A stretch of 64,000 bases of DNA from Crocodylus rhombifer (Eukaryota; Chordata; Crocodylia; Crocodylidae): contig JAVSML010024624.1 of NCBI GenBank assembly GCA_038503035.1, positions 81,655 through 145,654 of the forward strand, given 5' to 3'. The position numbers and the translations under genes were made by a program. The notes beneath the pieces are model-generated. The model worked only from the letters and a program-made list of their open reading frames with translations, was not told the origin of the DNA and did no database searches. Positions 1 to 12,059 of this stretch are shown here, piece by piece (position 1 is the first letter of the stretch; each line of letters opens with the position of its first letter).

Positions 1-95
1 GGTCAAGTAACTTCCCTGCCCTATGCCTCAGTTTGCCCATCTGCAGGATGGGGACAATGCTACCAACCTCCTTCATAAACTGCTCTGTAAGAGCC
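1..95 (+). mobile_element. MIR-type SINE relic
   Basis: The stretch reads like the 3' half of a MIR SINE in sense orientation. It has a CAAGTAACTT block, then CCTCAGTTTGCCCATCTGCA, then a GGATGGGGACAATG block. It is cut by the window edge. MIRs are long-dead tRNA-derived SINEs of amniotes, so divergence is expected. Recognition is by eye against the remembered family consensus. Confidence 0.75.
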
Positions 96-199
96 AAGTA
101 GTAAAATGTAACATTAGTTCAGCTGGCATAAGAACACTTTATGCAATACTTCCCATTTCCAAGACCAATGACAACCAATAAGTATTTGCTGTTTCCCAC

Positions 200-350
200 A
201 ACACCTTAGGATCCAGGAAAGCAGCTTTATCCTCATTTTAAAAATGGGGAAACAGCGTCACAGAGAGATCAAAGCAAATCCCAAGGCCACAGAGGAGGTC
301 AATGTCAGAGGCAGGATTAAAATGCTGGAGTGTTCTCCTAGCCTCACAAT
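200..350 (-). mobile_element. MIR-type SINE relic, antisense
   Basis: Here the same family reads on the opposite strand: CCTCATTTTAAAAATGGGGA, then AAACAGCGTCACAGAGAG, then CCCAAGGCCACAGAGG, then AGGCAGGATTAAAATGC. This is the order of the reverse-complemented MIR core. It faces the relic at 1-95. Confidence 0.7.
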
Positions 351-639
351 CTTTCTACAGGTAAAGGCACCAGGGCAGAACTTACCTATGCTATCCAGAT
401 CTTTTGGTTCTGCAGAGATAAGCAGAGATTCTTGTGAAACATGGATCTCAGGAAATCCAGATCAGGCCAAAACCAGGAAATTCTGGGGCACATAACAGGG
501 GAAAAAACTAAGAAAAATTAAACCATCCCTGAATGAAGAACTGTTTTGGTCCAAAGCCAAAGCTCTGTTACAGACAGTCAAGGGCAGTCAGGGGGAGCAA
601 CTGATCTTCCACTTCACAGTCCAGATTTGGTTTGGAACA

Positions 640-1452
640 GTATATATATACTTGGCAGGCTCAGAAAATGGGCGGACAAAAACCTGATGGCTTTCAACAT
701 TGAAAAATGCAGGGTACTCCACCTTGGGAAGAAAAACCCGCAGCATGCTTATAGGCTCGGCAGAGCTACGCTTGCTAGCATCACGGCCGAAAGGGACTTG
801 GGGGTCATGACTGACCGCAATATGAATATGAGCCACCAATGTGATGTTGCAGCTGGTAAAGCGAGCAAAACTCTGGCTTGCATAGATGTTTCTCAGGCAA
901 ATCCCAGGATGTCATCCTCCCGATATACTCAGCCTTGGTGAGGCTGCAGCTGGAGTATTGCATCCAATTTTGGGCTCCACAATTTAAAAAGGATGTGGAG
1001 AAGCTTGAGAGAGTCCAGGGGAGAGCCACACACATGATCAGAGGGCAAGAGAACATGCCTTATGATGAGAGGCTGCAAGCCATGGGACTCTTCATCCTGA
1101 AAAAGCGCAGGCTCAGAGGGGACCTTATATGTATACAAGGGTTGTACATCAGGACCTGGGGGAACGCCTGTTCACCAGAGCACCCCAAGGGATGGCAAAG
1201 TCAAATAGTCACAAACTCCTCCAAGACTGTTTCAGGCTGGACATAAGGAAGAACTTCTTTACTGTCCAAGCCTGGAACAGACTGCCACCAGAGGTGGTTC
1301 AAGCACCTACTCTGGACTCCTTTAAGAGACATTTGGATGTTTATCTTGCAGGGATCCTTTGACCCCAGCTGACTTCCTGCTCCTGGGGCAGGGGGCTGGA
1401 CTCGATGATCTTCCGAGGTCCCTTCCAGCCCTAATGTCTATGAAATCTATGA
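640..1452 (+). mobile_element. CR1 LINE, 5'-truncated copy
   Basis: This is a 5'-truncated CR1 non-LTR retrotransposon in plus orientation. It keeps the C-terminal part of the ORF2 reverse transcriptase and the 3' UTR. Readable pieces include KWADKNLMAFNIEKC, VLHLGKKNP, ERDLGV, LEYCIQFWAPQFKKDVEKLE, FRLDIRKNFFTVQ and WNRLPPEVVQAPTLDSFK. The 3' end has the usual GGTCCCTTCCAGCCCTAATG followed by repeated TCTATGAAA units (about 1410-1452). The coding sequence is spread over three frames, so the copy is dead. It belongs to the same subfamily as the copy at 61701-63500. Confidence 0.93.
646..1362 (+). pseudogene. CR1 ORF2 C-terminal remnant, frameshifted
   Basis: This is the relic of the LINE-encoded reverse transcriptase, from just after the catalytic FADD region to the C terminus. 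One frame covers about 646-893, a second about 878-1130 and a third 1129-1362, so at least two frameshifts are present. No catalytic motif remains. The stop at about 1362 is followed directly by the CR1 3' UTR, as in intact elements. Confidence 0.88.
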
Positions 1453-1814
1453 AATATATATATGAAAATGTGTCCCTCTAATGGACAGCTTATCAGCTGT
1501 GGAACAACATGGAGCAAAACTGCAAAGTTCTGCCCTGCCTTGCTTCTACATGCCTTGATCATGGCGGACCATCTATAGATGTTCATTCACCATGCCCATT
1601 CTGTGTTTGACTGCTCTGCTGAAACTATTAACAAGGAGGCCATTTAGGACCCAGCGTGGATTTTTCTTTCCTGACAGAAACACAAACCTCTTCTGGGAGC
1701 TGGGCTAAGGCCACCACTGGGCCTTCAACATTTATGCTAACTCTAAGGAGAGTCATTATCCCATAAATGAATGAGCCCTGTCTGACTCCTGCTAAGCTCT
1801 CCGTCTCACTGATA
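1453..1814. other. unassigned spacer between two CR1 copies
   Basis: I recognise no repeat or coding signal between the plus-strand CR1 tail and the next, minus-strand CR1 tail. Confidence 0.5.
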
Positions 1815-1991
1815 TCATAGAATCATAGATTAGAAGGACCGGAAGGGACCTTCAAGATCATTGAGGCTGGTCCCCTGCCATGGGCACAAGGTGACTGGGC
1901 TCAAACAAGCTCAACAAGGTGCTTGTCCAGCCTCCTCTTGAATACCTCCAGGGACGGCGACTGCACCTACACCAACGAGTTCCACGGGCTA
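1815..1991 (-). mobile_element. CR1 3'-UTR fragment, antisense
   Basis: The sequence opens with TCATAGAATCATAGATTAGA, then GGACCGGAAGGGACCTTCAA and GATCATTGAGGCTGGTCCCC. This is the reverse complement of a CR1 3' terminus. It continues through GTCCAGCCTCCTCTTGAATA to about 1991, where similarity stops. It is a short, strongly 5'-truncated copy and carries no coding part. Confidence 0.85.
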
Positions 1992-4900
1992 CTTATGTGC
2001 AGAGCGTAATATTATTTTTTGATTGTTATGGCTTTTGGATCTGCTCACTGCTCAATTTCATTGTAAAGTGACATGAATAGAAACCCAATTCACCTTCCCG
2101 AGGTTATTCATTATTTTCTGTATTTTTTATCATGCCTTCTCATACTCATCTGCTCTGAGGCCAACAGTTCCATTCTTTTTAGATCTCTGCTAGCATTTCT
2201 CTGTACCCCCAATAACTTATATTGCCAGCTTCAGAAACCTACTCATTCTCTATTTTGTGAGATGCTGGGAACAGAACTGCACAGAGCATCCCAGGGGAAG
2301 CTGCACGACTGATTCACACATTATAATATTTCCTCTGTTATGTTCCATACTATTTCTTATGCATCCTATCCCTAACCGGCCATCAGACGATACTAGTGTT
2401 AAGTCACTAAATTTGACCTTGTAACACAGAAATGAAGGGCCTTCCTTCTACTACCAGTGCCCTGCACCATTCAGAGTCTTTACATAACAACCCTTGGCAG
2501 CTGTATATTTTACATATAACCCAGGACAAGTCTGGAGACACACTAGGAATGATGAATTCAATCTGGAGTTCAGCTACAGTTGCCCTGGGGCAAACAGTTA
2601 ACCAACTATCCCTGTGCTCAGAATTGTATGGTCTCATCTGGTGAAAGACGTGCTTGGCCAATGTGTCTCACCAGAAAGAGGGGCAGACTTTGGACTGGGC
2701 TATTCTGACTCCTTTTTCTGCTTCAGCTGAAGATGAAGTCTAGTGGCAGCTCTTTTGCTGGCATTTTTTCCAAGCCTTAGTATCCCTCTCAGCAGTGTCC
2801 TTGTTTCTATGCCAGCTACCCAATTGGAGCTCCAGTCTAGACCACTGCCATATCCTGGTCTTGTTCAAGTTAGCAGAAAAGTGCCGGTTTTACACCAGCT
2901 TAGGATCTGGCCCATGAGATGCCCTCTTGCACTCAGTAAGGCTGATGGCTGACTTCAGCCAGATCAACATCAGACACATTATCTTACCTCCTCTGCACAG
3001 CACATTTAAGCTTGACTGAATAGGCCTCTGGTTTACGACTGGCCCTGGGGTTCAAATTCTTTCAGGAGCAGAAACGGAATAACACTTACTGAACTGTGGA
3101 GCTGCGTTACAGCCTAGACAATCAGCGAATTATCCCACCTAAGCACAATTGATGGACAGACCATGGGCACTCATAACCATAGCAGACTACCATTGATACA
3201 GTTAGACTTACAGAGCCAGTGACAAAACTCCTGTTGACTTCAATGAAGCTATAACTTTGCCTGTAGCAAAAACTAGAGTATTTAAAAGGGGAGTGTTAAC
3301 AGAGAAAAGTGAAATCTGGCTGATTTGGTCTCTCTGTAATAGAGTCTCTCTACATATTTTCAGGACCTTTGAGGATAAGGCTTTCAGACAGGTTTCCTGA
3401 CCCAATGAAATGATCCCCTGCCTAATTTTGCAGGAGTTTGATTCTCCTTGCCATGTGCTAGACCCAACAGCCCTCTAAATTTATCCCAACCCCTAGAAGT
3501 GCTCTGAGTTTATCATATCGTCTATGGCTGAAAGTCCTTCTGTGCCAAAGTAGCCATAGCTATAATGCATATATGCATAGTCACTATCATGTGACTTCTT
3601 CTAGATGGGAATATGATAGTGAATTAATAGCAAGCAAAGGCTCAACACACTAGTTTAGAAAGTGAATTATAATACCACATCCACCTGAGACTGCAAGGAC
3701 AACACAGGCTACTGCATTATAACTACTCTGGCAACTTTCATGACTACAGGGAACAAGAATTGTTGTTCCCTCTCTTCTCTGCAAGCAGCACCTCTCTATA
3801 AGGTCCACGGGGCTGTAACTTCATAGAACCAACTTTGAGGGGAACATGCTATCCACTGAATTGCCAGCACCGGTTGGAATTTGGTTGGATGACTCCCATC
3901 CAAGTCCAGCCCAGGCCTGACTCCTGCTAGTATGTGGGGCATCAGAGCACTTAGGTCATTATTAACATTATTATTAATAGGATCTTTTTGCTCATCTATG
4001 AGAAAAAGCTGTTGTCCAGGGAAGCTAAAATGTTCCTTAGGAAAAGATGTTCAAAGTCACCCTATATCTGCAGTAGAAACCTACACTGTTTAATAGTGGA
4101 ACTGATCTATTAACTTTCAGTGAGGCTCCACCCCCAGAAATGAATACTCTAAGCAAGCACATGCTTTCCATGCTGAGTCCAATCCTCACACCTGACCAGC
4201 TTCACCACAGCCTGATTCAGTCCCACCATTCAGACCACTACCTCCCATCACAGCCCCTAAAGGGCCACTGCTGCAGCCAGCGAACACCTGAGCACAGTGT
4301 GCACTAGTCATACTTTGCAGAGCTGGCTGTGCCCTCTCTATTAAGGGCTGCAGGGAGGTGAGCATGAGAGTCCCCACATGCCATCTGTGTACCCCACAGA
4401 AACTTGAGCAAGCCAGAGGAATCCTCCACTGTGTGATCCAGCCTCTCTGCCTCACTGGAGAGGTACAAAAGGGCCACTGGGTCTGACTCGGGGTGTTTTT
4501 CACAGGTCTTTGTAAGATACAGGTTCAACAGCTCTCTAAATGGCCTTTTCAAGTCCCACAAAATCAGTGTGGAGTGGAGGTTTAGGAACAGGAAGGGCTT
4601 AGGAACATGAGGGGAGTTGGAGCCTGGATTAGATTGAACATAGGCTGGGGGCTGCAGAGTAAGACTGACCGGAAGATGACAGAAGCCCAATCTCTGTATG
4701 CCTTGTACCAAGCAGTGGTTCAAGCCATAGGACACACAGTAAGACCTCCAGTTAACATAATGAAAGAACTGCATGAGCAATATGGAGCCAATCCACTGCC
4801 ATTCCTCCCTACCCCTACAACAGATCAAATCCAGACAAGGAAGACAGAAGCCCTGCACAGCTGGAATGTAGCCTGAAGGGATCACACCAGTTCTCTCCTG

Positions 4901-6789
4901 CTGCTTCAGTGCCTGCCTTTCAAACCAGACAACCAGGCCACTTTAGAGAAGCAGACTAGACATTTTCAACACAGCTTTGTGTGTGGGGGTGCACTGGAAA
5001 CTGAACACTGCCCTACTTTTGCTACCAATGCTTGTGTAATGCAGAACACTGAGGATTGGCAATTATGCTATTATCCTCTAACAGCTTCTAAAAGTCCCGG
5101 TAGGAGCTCCTGCTACCATGCTTCATATTCTAGCTTATCCTGTGGCTGCAGCATGCATATGCTGTCTACAGCAAGCACATCCTGGCAGCAGGGACTACAT
5201 CTTAGTAGTGTATATGTCCCTGGTGTTTTAAGTACATCCCAGGAGAACCTGTCTGCTTTGCAATTAAGCATATCACTATGTCCAGATGGTTCTTGGTATA
5301 TCTGGGGAAAATATTGCTTGCTTCTTGGTTGCTCAGTGGTCCTGGTATGGCCTGATGCTTCCAGCAGCAGGCAGCCTGTCTGGTACAGAGCGTGCCCCTC
5401 CATCTCTTTTGGATGCTCCCACCATGTTACTACACAGGCTAGATGAGATCCTTGTGAGATACTTGTCATGCTGCTTCACCGCCTATTTGAACACACTTGC
5501 CAAGTGGGCTAGACAGGCCAGACCAGGGCTGTCCCTAGCACCAGGGCATTCCACGAGAATAACAGTGGATCACAGTAGGGGAAGCACAGCAGATCCCCAG
5601 CAAAAGGTTAACGCCTGTCAAACTGGATCGCTGCCAGAGTTCAGTAAATATGCACTAGATTATTGCCTGGAATGTAATTGCCCATCCAGCCAGACAGCTG
5701 ACCCACATTTACTGAGCAAGTCATACACTTAAATAAATAAGAATCCCTGCTGCCAGAACTGAGGGTGTTTGTAAAGTCAGTTTGTGGATACATGGCCCTG
5801 ACAGGCTAAACAGCATGAGAAGCCCCATTCTCCTAGGCCAGTAAGAATGCATCTCTTCAGTTAATGGGAGAGTAAGCAATGGTCACACAGCTACAACCAT
5901 CATCTATCAAGTAAGATGATTAAATCTACATCACTTATTTGGAAGCACTGACAGGACCTGGCCTAGAAAATTCCCAGGTCACTGGTGGAGTACCATACTT
6001 CCTGGAAAATACTGGGTGACCTTAGATGTGTCACTCACAGAGTGAAATATCAGTCCTCTCTTTATCTTAATTTTCTCTCCACTGTGACCACTCCAGTCCT
6101 TTGCGCCCTTCTTACAGCCCCTCTTCTTCCCTGTCCTTTCCCCTCATTTGCTTTTATTACGGAAATGCCAGTCAAACAATTGAGACTGCACTGAGTCTTC
6201 CATGTCAGGTTCCTCCTTGAACTGTCAGGGGAAAAAGACCCACATCAGTACACAGTAGCTCTTAACACTCTCTTAGCTTTCTGGACCACCAACCTCCAGC
6301 TGATCAGAATAATTGAGTGGTACCAGCACATATCCTTCAGCAGCCTCTGATTCAGCTGCTGATCTCATTCTGTTTATAGTTATAGACAGAAAAGGGATTG
6401 CATAAAAGTGACACACTCTTATTCCATATGTCTGCTTCCTCTCTGTCTGTAAGTCAGAACCACAGGCTTAGACCACGGTTTTCAGAGGATAGCAGTCAGC
6501 ATGGTGCCATCAACCAGAGTGGAATGATGTCTCTTTACATCAGTTGCATGTCTATGATATAGATACAGACACCATCCCAGTTAGTGTTAGAGTGCTTCCC
6601 AGTCCTCAGTGCATGCCCGTTATCAGCTGAGTTTCTGGCCATGACTACTGCAACAGCATCTGGAGTTCCCAACTGAACGGGCCTCATTGTAGCAGGTGTG
6701 TTGCTATACAAAGTAAGACGCTGTCTCTGCTTTCTTATATTAAAAAACAGATAAAGACAAAGAGAATATTATCATGTACAGCAGAGTGA
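1992..6789. other. long stretch with no recognisable gene or repeat
   Basis: This is 4.8 kb of mixed-composition sequence. The longest open frame is 193 codons on the minus strand at 4304-4885; it resembles no family I know and its length is expected by chance. A perfect palindrome ATGCATATATGCAT lies near 3567. No exon-like conserved frame was seen. Confidence 0.5.
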
Positions 6790-6865
6790 TTAGGTGGCCT
6801 GCCCAAGGTCTATGGTAAAGTCAGGGATTGACCCGAGACCTCTCAAATCCCCAGTTCAGTGTAGA
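6790..6865 (-). mobile_element. MIR-type SINE relic, antisense
   Basis: The order GGTGGCCTGCCCAAGGTCTA, GGTAAAGTCAGGGATTGACC, CGAGACCTCTCAAATCCCCA matches the reverse complement of the MIR tRNA-to-core region. It is short and degraded. Confidence 0.6.
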
Positions 6866-7783
6866 AAATACTGAGGACCTTCCCTCCTGAAATCTGAGCA
6901 CCTGTAGAAATGCCTTAATTTCACCATTAAAAAATACCCAGAGGCACCCAAGAATCATTAGTAATGCTTTAAAACCTTGCCTTTATTTCTTAAACTACAT
7001 CTGTAGGAATGTTTTCATTATTAATACTTTGTCTGCACTGTTTCTCCTACAGCTGTAATCTGGTGCTTAAGTGTAGTGTACTGTTTGTCAAAGAAGTGAT
7101 TTTCATGAGGTCACTTCCCTGAGCACAGTTAGTGGATCGCAGTAATGCAAGAGACCACCTACCTCAATCTAAGAATGAAGGGGGAAAAGTGATATGCCAG
7201 GATGCTGCATTAGTGTAGAAACACTGTGACCACAAAAAAATATATACTGCATCTTAGGTCTGTACAAATTGGCAGAAGCAGGATTGTGCACACTCTTCTA
7301 AAGTTGCTGTTTCCTGAATTATTAGTGCTTATCTGGGCATCAGACATTCTTTTAACACAGTTCCTTGGCACAGAATTGTCTTGGCTTTTTCTTTTAAGTA
7401 AAAAAGAAAATCAGGAGCAACAATCTATAGAGCTTTGAAGCTCTGCTGGCAGTCAATGTAATTGCAAACACAACATGTCAATTCTGTGATCACAAACTAT
7501 TTGGCTACAAGCCTCCGGAAGCCATGATCAGAATTGCCACAACCTCACTGGCTGCTACCAAGGCCTCCTGATTGCTCAGGAAATCCTCTCCTGAATGATA
7601 AAGGAAGAACCACCAGTCAGCAGAAGTCAGGGCTTAGACATCGCCTGAATTAAAGGAGAATTTTGCCGTGCATCCTTGGCTGAGAGGAGACACAGCTATC
7701 CTCCCAGTCTTCAGACATGCAAAAGCTGTCAAAAGGTGAAGTCAGTTAAGGAGATATTCAGAGCCAATTAAGGAGATGTCCTC
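6866..7783. other. unassigned sequence
   Basis: I see nothing recognisable here; the open frames are short and unlike known proteins. AT-rich runs occur around 6980-7060. Confidence 0.45.
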
Positions 7784-7892
7784 TAGGGCTGTGCAAAATT
7801 TCAATGCATGTTTTGTTTCAAAGCTGGTTCCATGTGTTTCGAGCTCAAAACAGTGAAATTGAAACAAAACAGTGCTGTTTTACACAGCCCTG
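7784..7892. mobile_element. hairpin MITE, hAT-like ends
   Basis: This 109-bp element has terminal inverted repeats. The left end reads TAGGGCTGTGCAAAATTTCA and the right end, reverse-complemented, reads CAGGGCTGTGTAAAACAGCA. The inner blocks (TGTTTTGTTTCAA on both arms) extend the inverted repeat to nearly 40 bp per arm, so the whole unit could fold as a hairpin. The outer ends match the inner element at 10949-11809. A clear 8-bp target duplication was not found, so the hAT assignment rests on the termini. Confidence 0.7.
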
Positions 7893-8174
7893 GCCTCACC
7901 CTTTGTCTTTCCCTGGCAAAGGGTGAGACCAATGTTCAGCACCATCAAGTCATCCCACCTATACTCAAAAAGACATGAACCTCCTCATGCACAGATGAGG
8001 ACTCCCATAAAGCACCTCCTCAATACATACTTCCCAACTTTTTGGGTGCTACTGCTCCTCCAGCTTCTTGCCAATTGCTTCAAAGACCATCCAGCCATAT
8101 GGCCTAACTGTTACTGCTGCCCTGGGGGACCCCATCAAGAAGCTCTGGGGATAAAGGCCCATCCAACCCAGCTA

Positions 8175-8290
8175 CTAGCCCAGAGCAGGTGGACCCACAG
8201 CAGCCAGTCTTGAACACATGACCTCTACTACACCAAAGGAGCAGGCAGCCAAGTTTCTCTCCTGCTGAGCCACAGCAGCTGCTGACTCTG
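8175..8290 (-). mobile_element. possible tRNA-derived SINE relic
   Basis: On the minus strand the motif TGGCTCAGCAGG fits the Pol III A box exactly. About 50 nt further on, TGTTCAAGACT partly fits the B box. The spacing and the flanking CAGCAGCTGCTG sequence suggest the head of a tRNA-derived SINE. No tail or duplication is clear, so this may be chance. Confidence 0.35.
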
Positions 8291-8294
8291 CAGG

Positions 8295-10669
8295 GTATTC
8301 TGGCACCTGCTCCTGCTGATGCACAAGGGACTCCATATCTATCACTTGACAGGCCTGTGGTGACAAATGCCACATGCCACTCAAGGCTGGCTCTGCTGGC
8401 AAGAGCATGTTATAAATGTGTCAGAACAAACTGCCTAAAGCTGTGTTTGACCCAGTGAAGTCCCTGTCCTTTGGCACCAGAGCCAGCTATTCACAGAGGC
8501 CCTTGAGACTTGGCCATCAAGACTTGCAATTCAGGAGACTATTCATCTGCTTAGCACAGCCCTGGCTCAGTGCATTTTAGCTTGCTATGCTAGTTAAGCT
8601 GCTCACAGCATCCGCAGCTGCTACCGGCTGATATGACACGTCACTTGACAACGGTCAGAGCTCCTACCACTGCTGACTGGAATATCAGAGAGAAAGTTAT
8701 TTTTAACGGCACTTGGGGGCTAACCTTGGTCTGTTCTGGCATCACAGAACTAAGCTTTTACTTCTGTTAGCGACATACAGAGATCTTTACCAGGCACTCC
8801 ACTCGCCTGTCTTATATTTTAATAACCTGGCTATGTGCAACATTGCCCTCTACTGCCTGGCATAAGAACTACTCAGCTGGGTGTCTCAGCTCTATGCTGC
8901 TAGTACCCAATAAAGAATTTCCTTTGCTTCTGACTAGAAGGGGGTTTGGGGAGCAAAGGTTTCCAAGTTCTAACCCCAAGTCATTCTGAATGAATGAAAT
9001 GAGCAACATCAAGTTAGCTACAATGCCCAAGCCAGCTGTTCGTGACCTATTTGTAAAATGGGACCTAAAAAAGCAAGTTCATTAAAACAGGGTCCCAAGG
9101 TATGTATACATCTCAGAAAATCTGCAAGGGTGCAGGCTTCTTAGCCATAGTTTTTAGACTGTCTTCTGTACAGAAGAATGAACGAGACTTTCCACCATTG
9201 CTGCCCTTCCCAACCTTCCTCCTACATTGGCCATGATGAAGGGCCAGAGTCATACAGGGATCCTGGTTGGAAAAGGTTAGAGACAAACTCGTTTAAGCAA
9301 GAATGATTCTTTTCCTGAAATGCTGACTGAGATTCGAAGGGACTCAGTTAATTCCCCTCCACCCTGTTACTTTTCATGTTTGTGACTTTCTAAAAGATGG
9401 AGCTCCATCAGAAAAAACAAGCTGCAAAAGACCAGGAGAAAGGGCCTTCTCATGATACTGGTCAATGAACCTAAAGCAAGGCAGACCTATGCTCCTGTGA
9501 TTTTCATCCCAGTTCCACAAACCAAAATTTTGTAACCATCTGGGCATTTATCCCAACCGCATGTTTGAACCTTTGGAAGTTCACCTACTCCTATGGTCAC
9601 AAAAGTAGCTTCTTGGCCTTCACTTAGACTGCAGCTAAGAGTCTCAGGATTTAAAGGAACAAGCAGCAGCCCAATGAACCCTGCTGTTCATAGCCTGAAT
9701 AGAGACAATAGAAAAAGGGCTCTGTAGCTGCATCTCTCGGGTGTTTCTCCATTCTCCTGACCTTTGTATAGTTTCAAAGTGATTTTTTTAAATGAATTGG
9801 CTGATTCAAGGACTCAGGGATCATATTTTATACATCTGACTAACTCCCTACCTGGTCCCTTTTTCTGGTTGTCTGCAGGGGCCAGGAAGGAATTTATAAA
9901 TGCTACTGGCATCTGGGAGCACTTTTCACCTTCCTTTGAAACACTGGGCATTTCCCACTGCTAAAGCTCAAGGGGAAGAGGGGTGGGGGCTGTCTGGCAC
10001 TCACTGGTGTCTCTACAAGTACTTAGAAACCTTGTAGAGTCCTAGATAGGTGGTCTTGCTCTTCTACTCAGGGTCAAACAGCACCAGATTTAAGATCAGG
10101 ATGGATTTTTTTCCCTAAATCAGAACCAGCAAGGTTTTTAGACCATTTTGCTTTCTTTCTAATGTGAGGCAGAGTCTTTCTAGGAGTCTTGGGGTATATA
10201 GGGATGATTTACTTTGCTAATAAGTGGCAGGATGCTGGCAGTGCCCTTGCTTTTACCTGTGACCCATGTTAGGGTGTTAGCAGCACTTCTGGTTTTGCAT
10301 CCCATAGCTGTATGTGAAGCTTTGGAGTGGACTGTTTATAGGAATCTGTGAGTAAACAGTTGCCAAGAGATGGAACTCAATGACCCCAGAGGCCCTTGCC
10401 AAATCTATGTTCCTTAGAAAACCAATGAGGTTTTTGGAGAGGGGGGAAGCTATGGTGGACTAAGAATTACAAGTCCATGCCCTAGATGCAACTTAAATTT
10501 CCTTTCCCAGTGGCCCCTCCAGCCCCGCTCTCCATCACGCCCTTTCTACTAGTTGCAAACCTGTCTAGGAACACCAGCAACTGGAGTGCCTCGGAAAAAG
10601 GAGGACATTTTCCTGTCCTTGTTATACTAGTCACAATTTAGCATTATTCCCCCCTCTGCCAAAGCCATT
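8295..10669. other. unassigned sequence
   Basis: I recognise no gene or repeat in these 2.4 kb. The part around 8590-8730 is free of simple repeats and has a dense TGACACGTCACTTGACAACG-type motif cluster, which could be regulatory, but sequence alone does not show it. Confidence 0.45.
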
Positions 10670-10677
10670 GCTTAGAT

Positions 10678-12051
10678 CAGGGCTGCCAGCTGGTGGCCCA
10701 TGAGCGGAAAACAGCCTGTGAGGGGTTCAAGTGGAGCCTGCACGCTTCTGCTCAACCACTGTTCCCCACCATTGCTCCTGCTGCTGTGAAAGCAGCTGGA
10801 GTCTCAGGGCAGCCTGGGAGCCCAATAAGCTTGTCACCTGCGCGGTGGCAAGGGAGGGGGGCACTCACACTGTTCTCCTGGCAGTGGGACAGGGGGGTGG
10901 GAGGAGAGGGAGGCTTGTCCACATGATGGCAGCACCAGGAGGGCTCACTAGGCCTGTGAGAAATGACTAGTATTCACTTTGGATTCGGATTCGGCCAATT
11001 CGGGGGATAGCGATTCAGTTTTGTGATTCAAATCACTGTCCTGAATTGATCTAGCCAAATCTGATTTGGAAATTCAGCTGCTGCCAAATCTCCGAATCAC
11101 ACTCCCACTCTCCTAGCCCCTGCCCCACCACCCCACCTCCACATGGCTGCCCTACCCTACCCAAGCTCCTGGCTCATTTTTTTTTTAAAGCCCCAAATCA
11201 CCAGCTCCTGCCTGGTTGGGGAGTGATCCCTGCTGCCTGACGCTGCATGGGGGCCTCTGTCTCAAGCCCCTAGAAGCCCTGAGGCTGCTGCAGCAGCTGG
11301 TGAGTGGGGGCTTTTCCTTTTTTTTTTTAAAGGACCAGGAACTGGGGTGGATGGGGCAGCCATGGGGGGCGGGGCTGGGAAAGCGGGGTCAGAGGGCTCA
11401 TGGCAGCCCCCCCACATGCTGTGGGCCAGTGGAGGACAGTTGGCATCAGCCGATGAGTAGGGGCTCTTTTCTTTTTTTTTTAGAACTGGGGCAGGTGGAG
11501 CAGCCATGGGGAGCAGGCTGGGGGAGCAGGCGGGAGAGCAGGCAGGGGATGGGGCCTGCCCCCCTCCTCCATCCCCCCCTCCCCACTCCCTACTTACCAG
11601 CTCCAAGTCCAGGTCCAGCTCCCTGCTGCAGCAGGTGGGGACTGCCTGAATTGCTGAAGGTCTCCGAATCTTTTCCGAATCGACCTGGAGAGCTTCAAAT
11701 CAATTCAGACCTTTTAACTGGTCCCCTAATTCAATTCAGAGATTCAGCCACCGAACTGGGCTGAATCTCCTCTAATTCGAATCAGCAGCCGAAGCTTTGC
11801 ACAGCCCTAGGGGTCACGCTGACTACATGGCAGCGGTGGAGTAGAGTGGAGTGGGGACTCCGCTACATTGCCGTGGCACTCTCTCAGCAGTAGTAAAGGG
11901 GAGGAGGGGTGCTCGTGTTGCTTGCATGGCAAGAGGACTCGCACATGGCAGCATGCAGCCCCCATGGCACACAGTCCATGTACCGTGCAGCCTGGGGCCC
12001 ATGACTGGTGTGGTGTATAGCTCCTAGCCGCTTTGAAATTGGACAGCCCTA
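10678..12051. mobile_element. hAT-type nonautonomous element, interrupted
   Basis: The left end reads CAGGGCTGCCAGCTGGTGGC. The right end, reverse-complemented, reads TAGGGCTGTCCAATTTCAAA. The element is flanked by GCTTAGAT (10670-10677) and GCTTAGAG (12052-12059), an 8-bp target duplication with one mismatch, which is the hAT hallmark. It is split by the younger element at 10949-11809; without that insert and one duplication it would be about 505 bp. It belongs to the same family as 22913-23258. No transposase frame is seen. Confidence 0.85.
10949..11809. mobile_element. hAT-type element nested in another hAT
   Basis: The left terminus reads TAGGCCTGTGAG and the right terminus, reverse-complemented, reads TAGGGCTGTGCAAAGCTTCG. 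The flanks GGGCTCAC (10941-10948) and GGGGTCAC (11810-11817) form an 8-bp target duplication with one mismatch. Near both ends there is ATTCGG/GATTCAG-rich sequence, while the centre is GC-rich and low in complexity. The centre holds a partial internal duplication: a T-run followed by an ACTGGGG...GCAGCCATGGGG block occurs near 11310 and again near 11470. The open frames of 182 and 114 codons inside it are compositional, not transposase. Confidence 0.85.
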
Positions 12052-12059
12052 GCTTAGAG

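Noticed and set aside
4304..4885. A 193-codon minus-strand open frame, the longest not caused by a CR1 or the gap
   Set aside because: With random composition, about one stop-free run of this length would be expected among roughly 128,000 codon start positions in 64 kb on both strands. The translation shows no domain I know, and overlapping frames on both strands are also open.
11216..11764. A 182-codon plus-strand open frame rich in G, P and L
   Set aside because: It lies inside the GC-rich centre of a hAT element with an internal duplication; the translation is low complexity and not a transposase.
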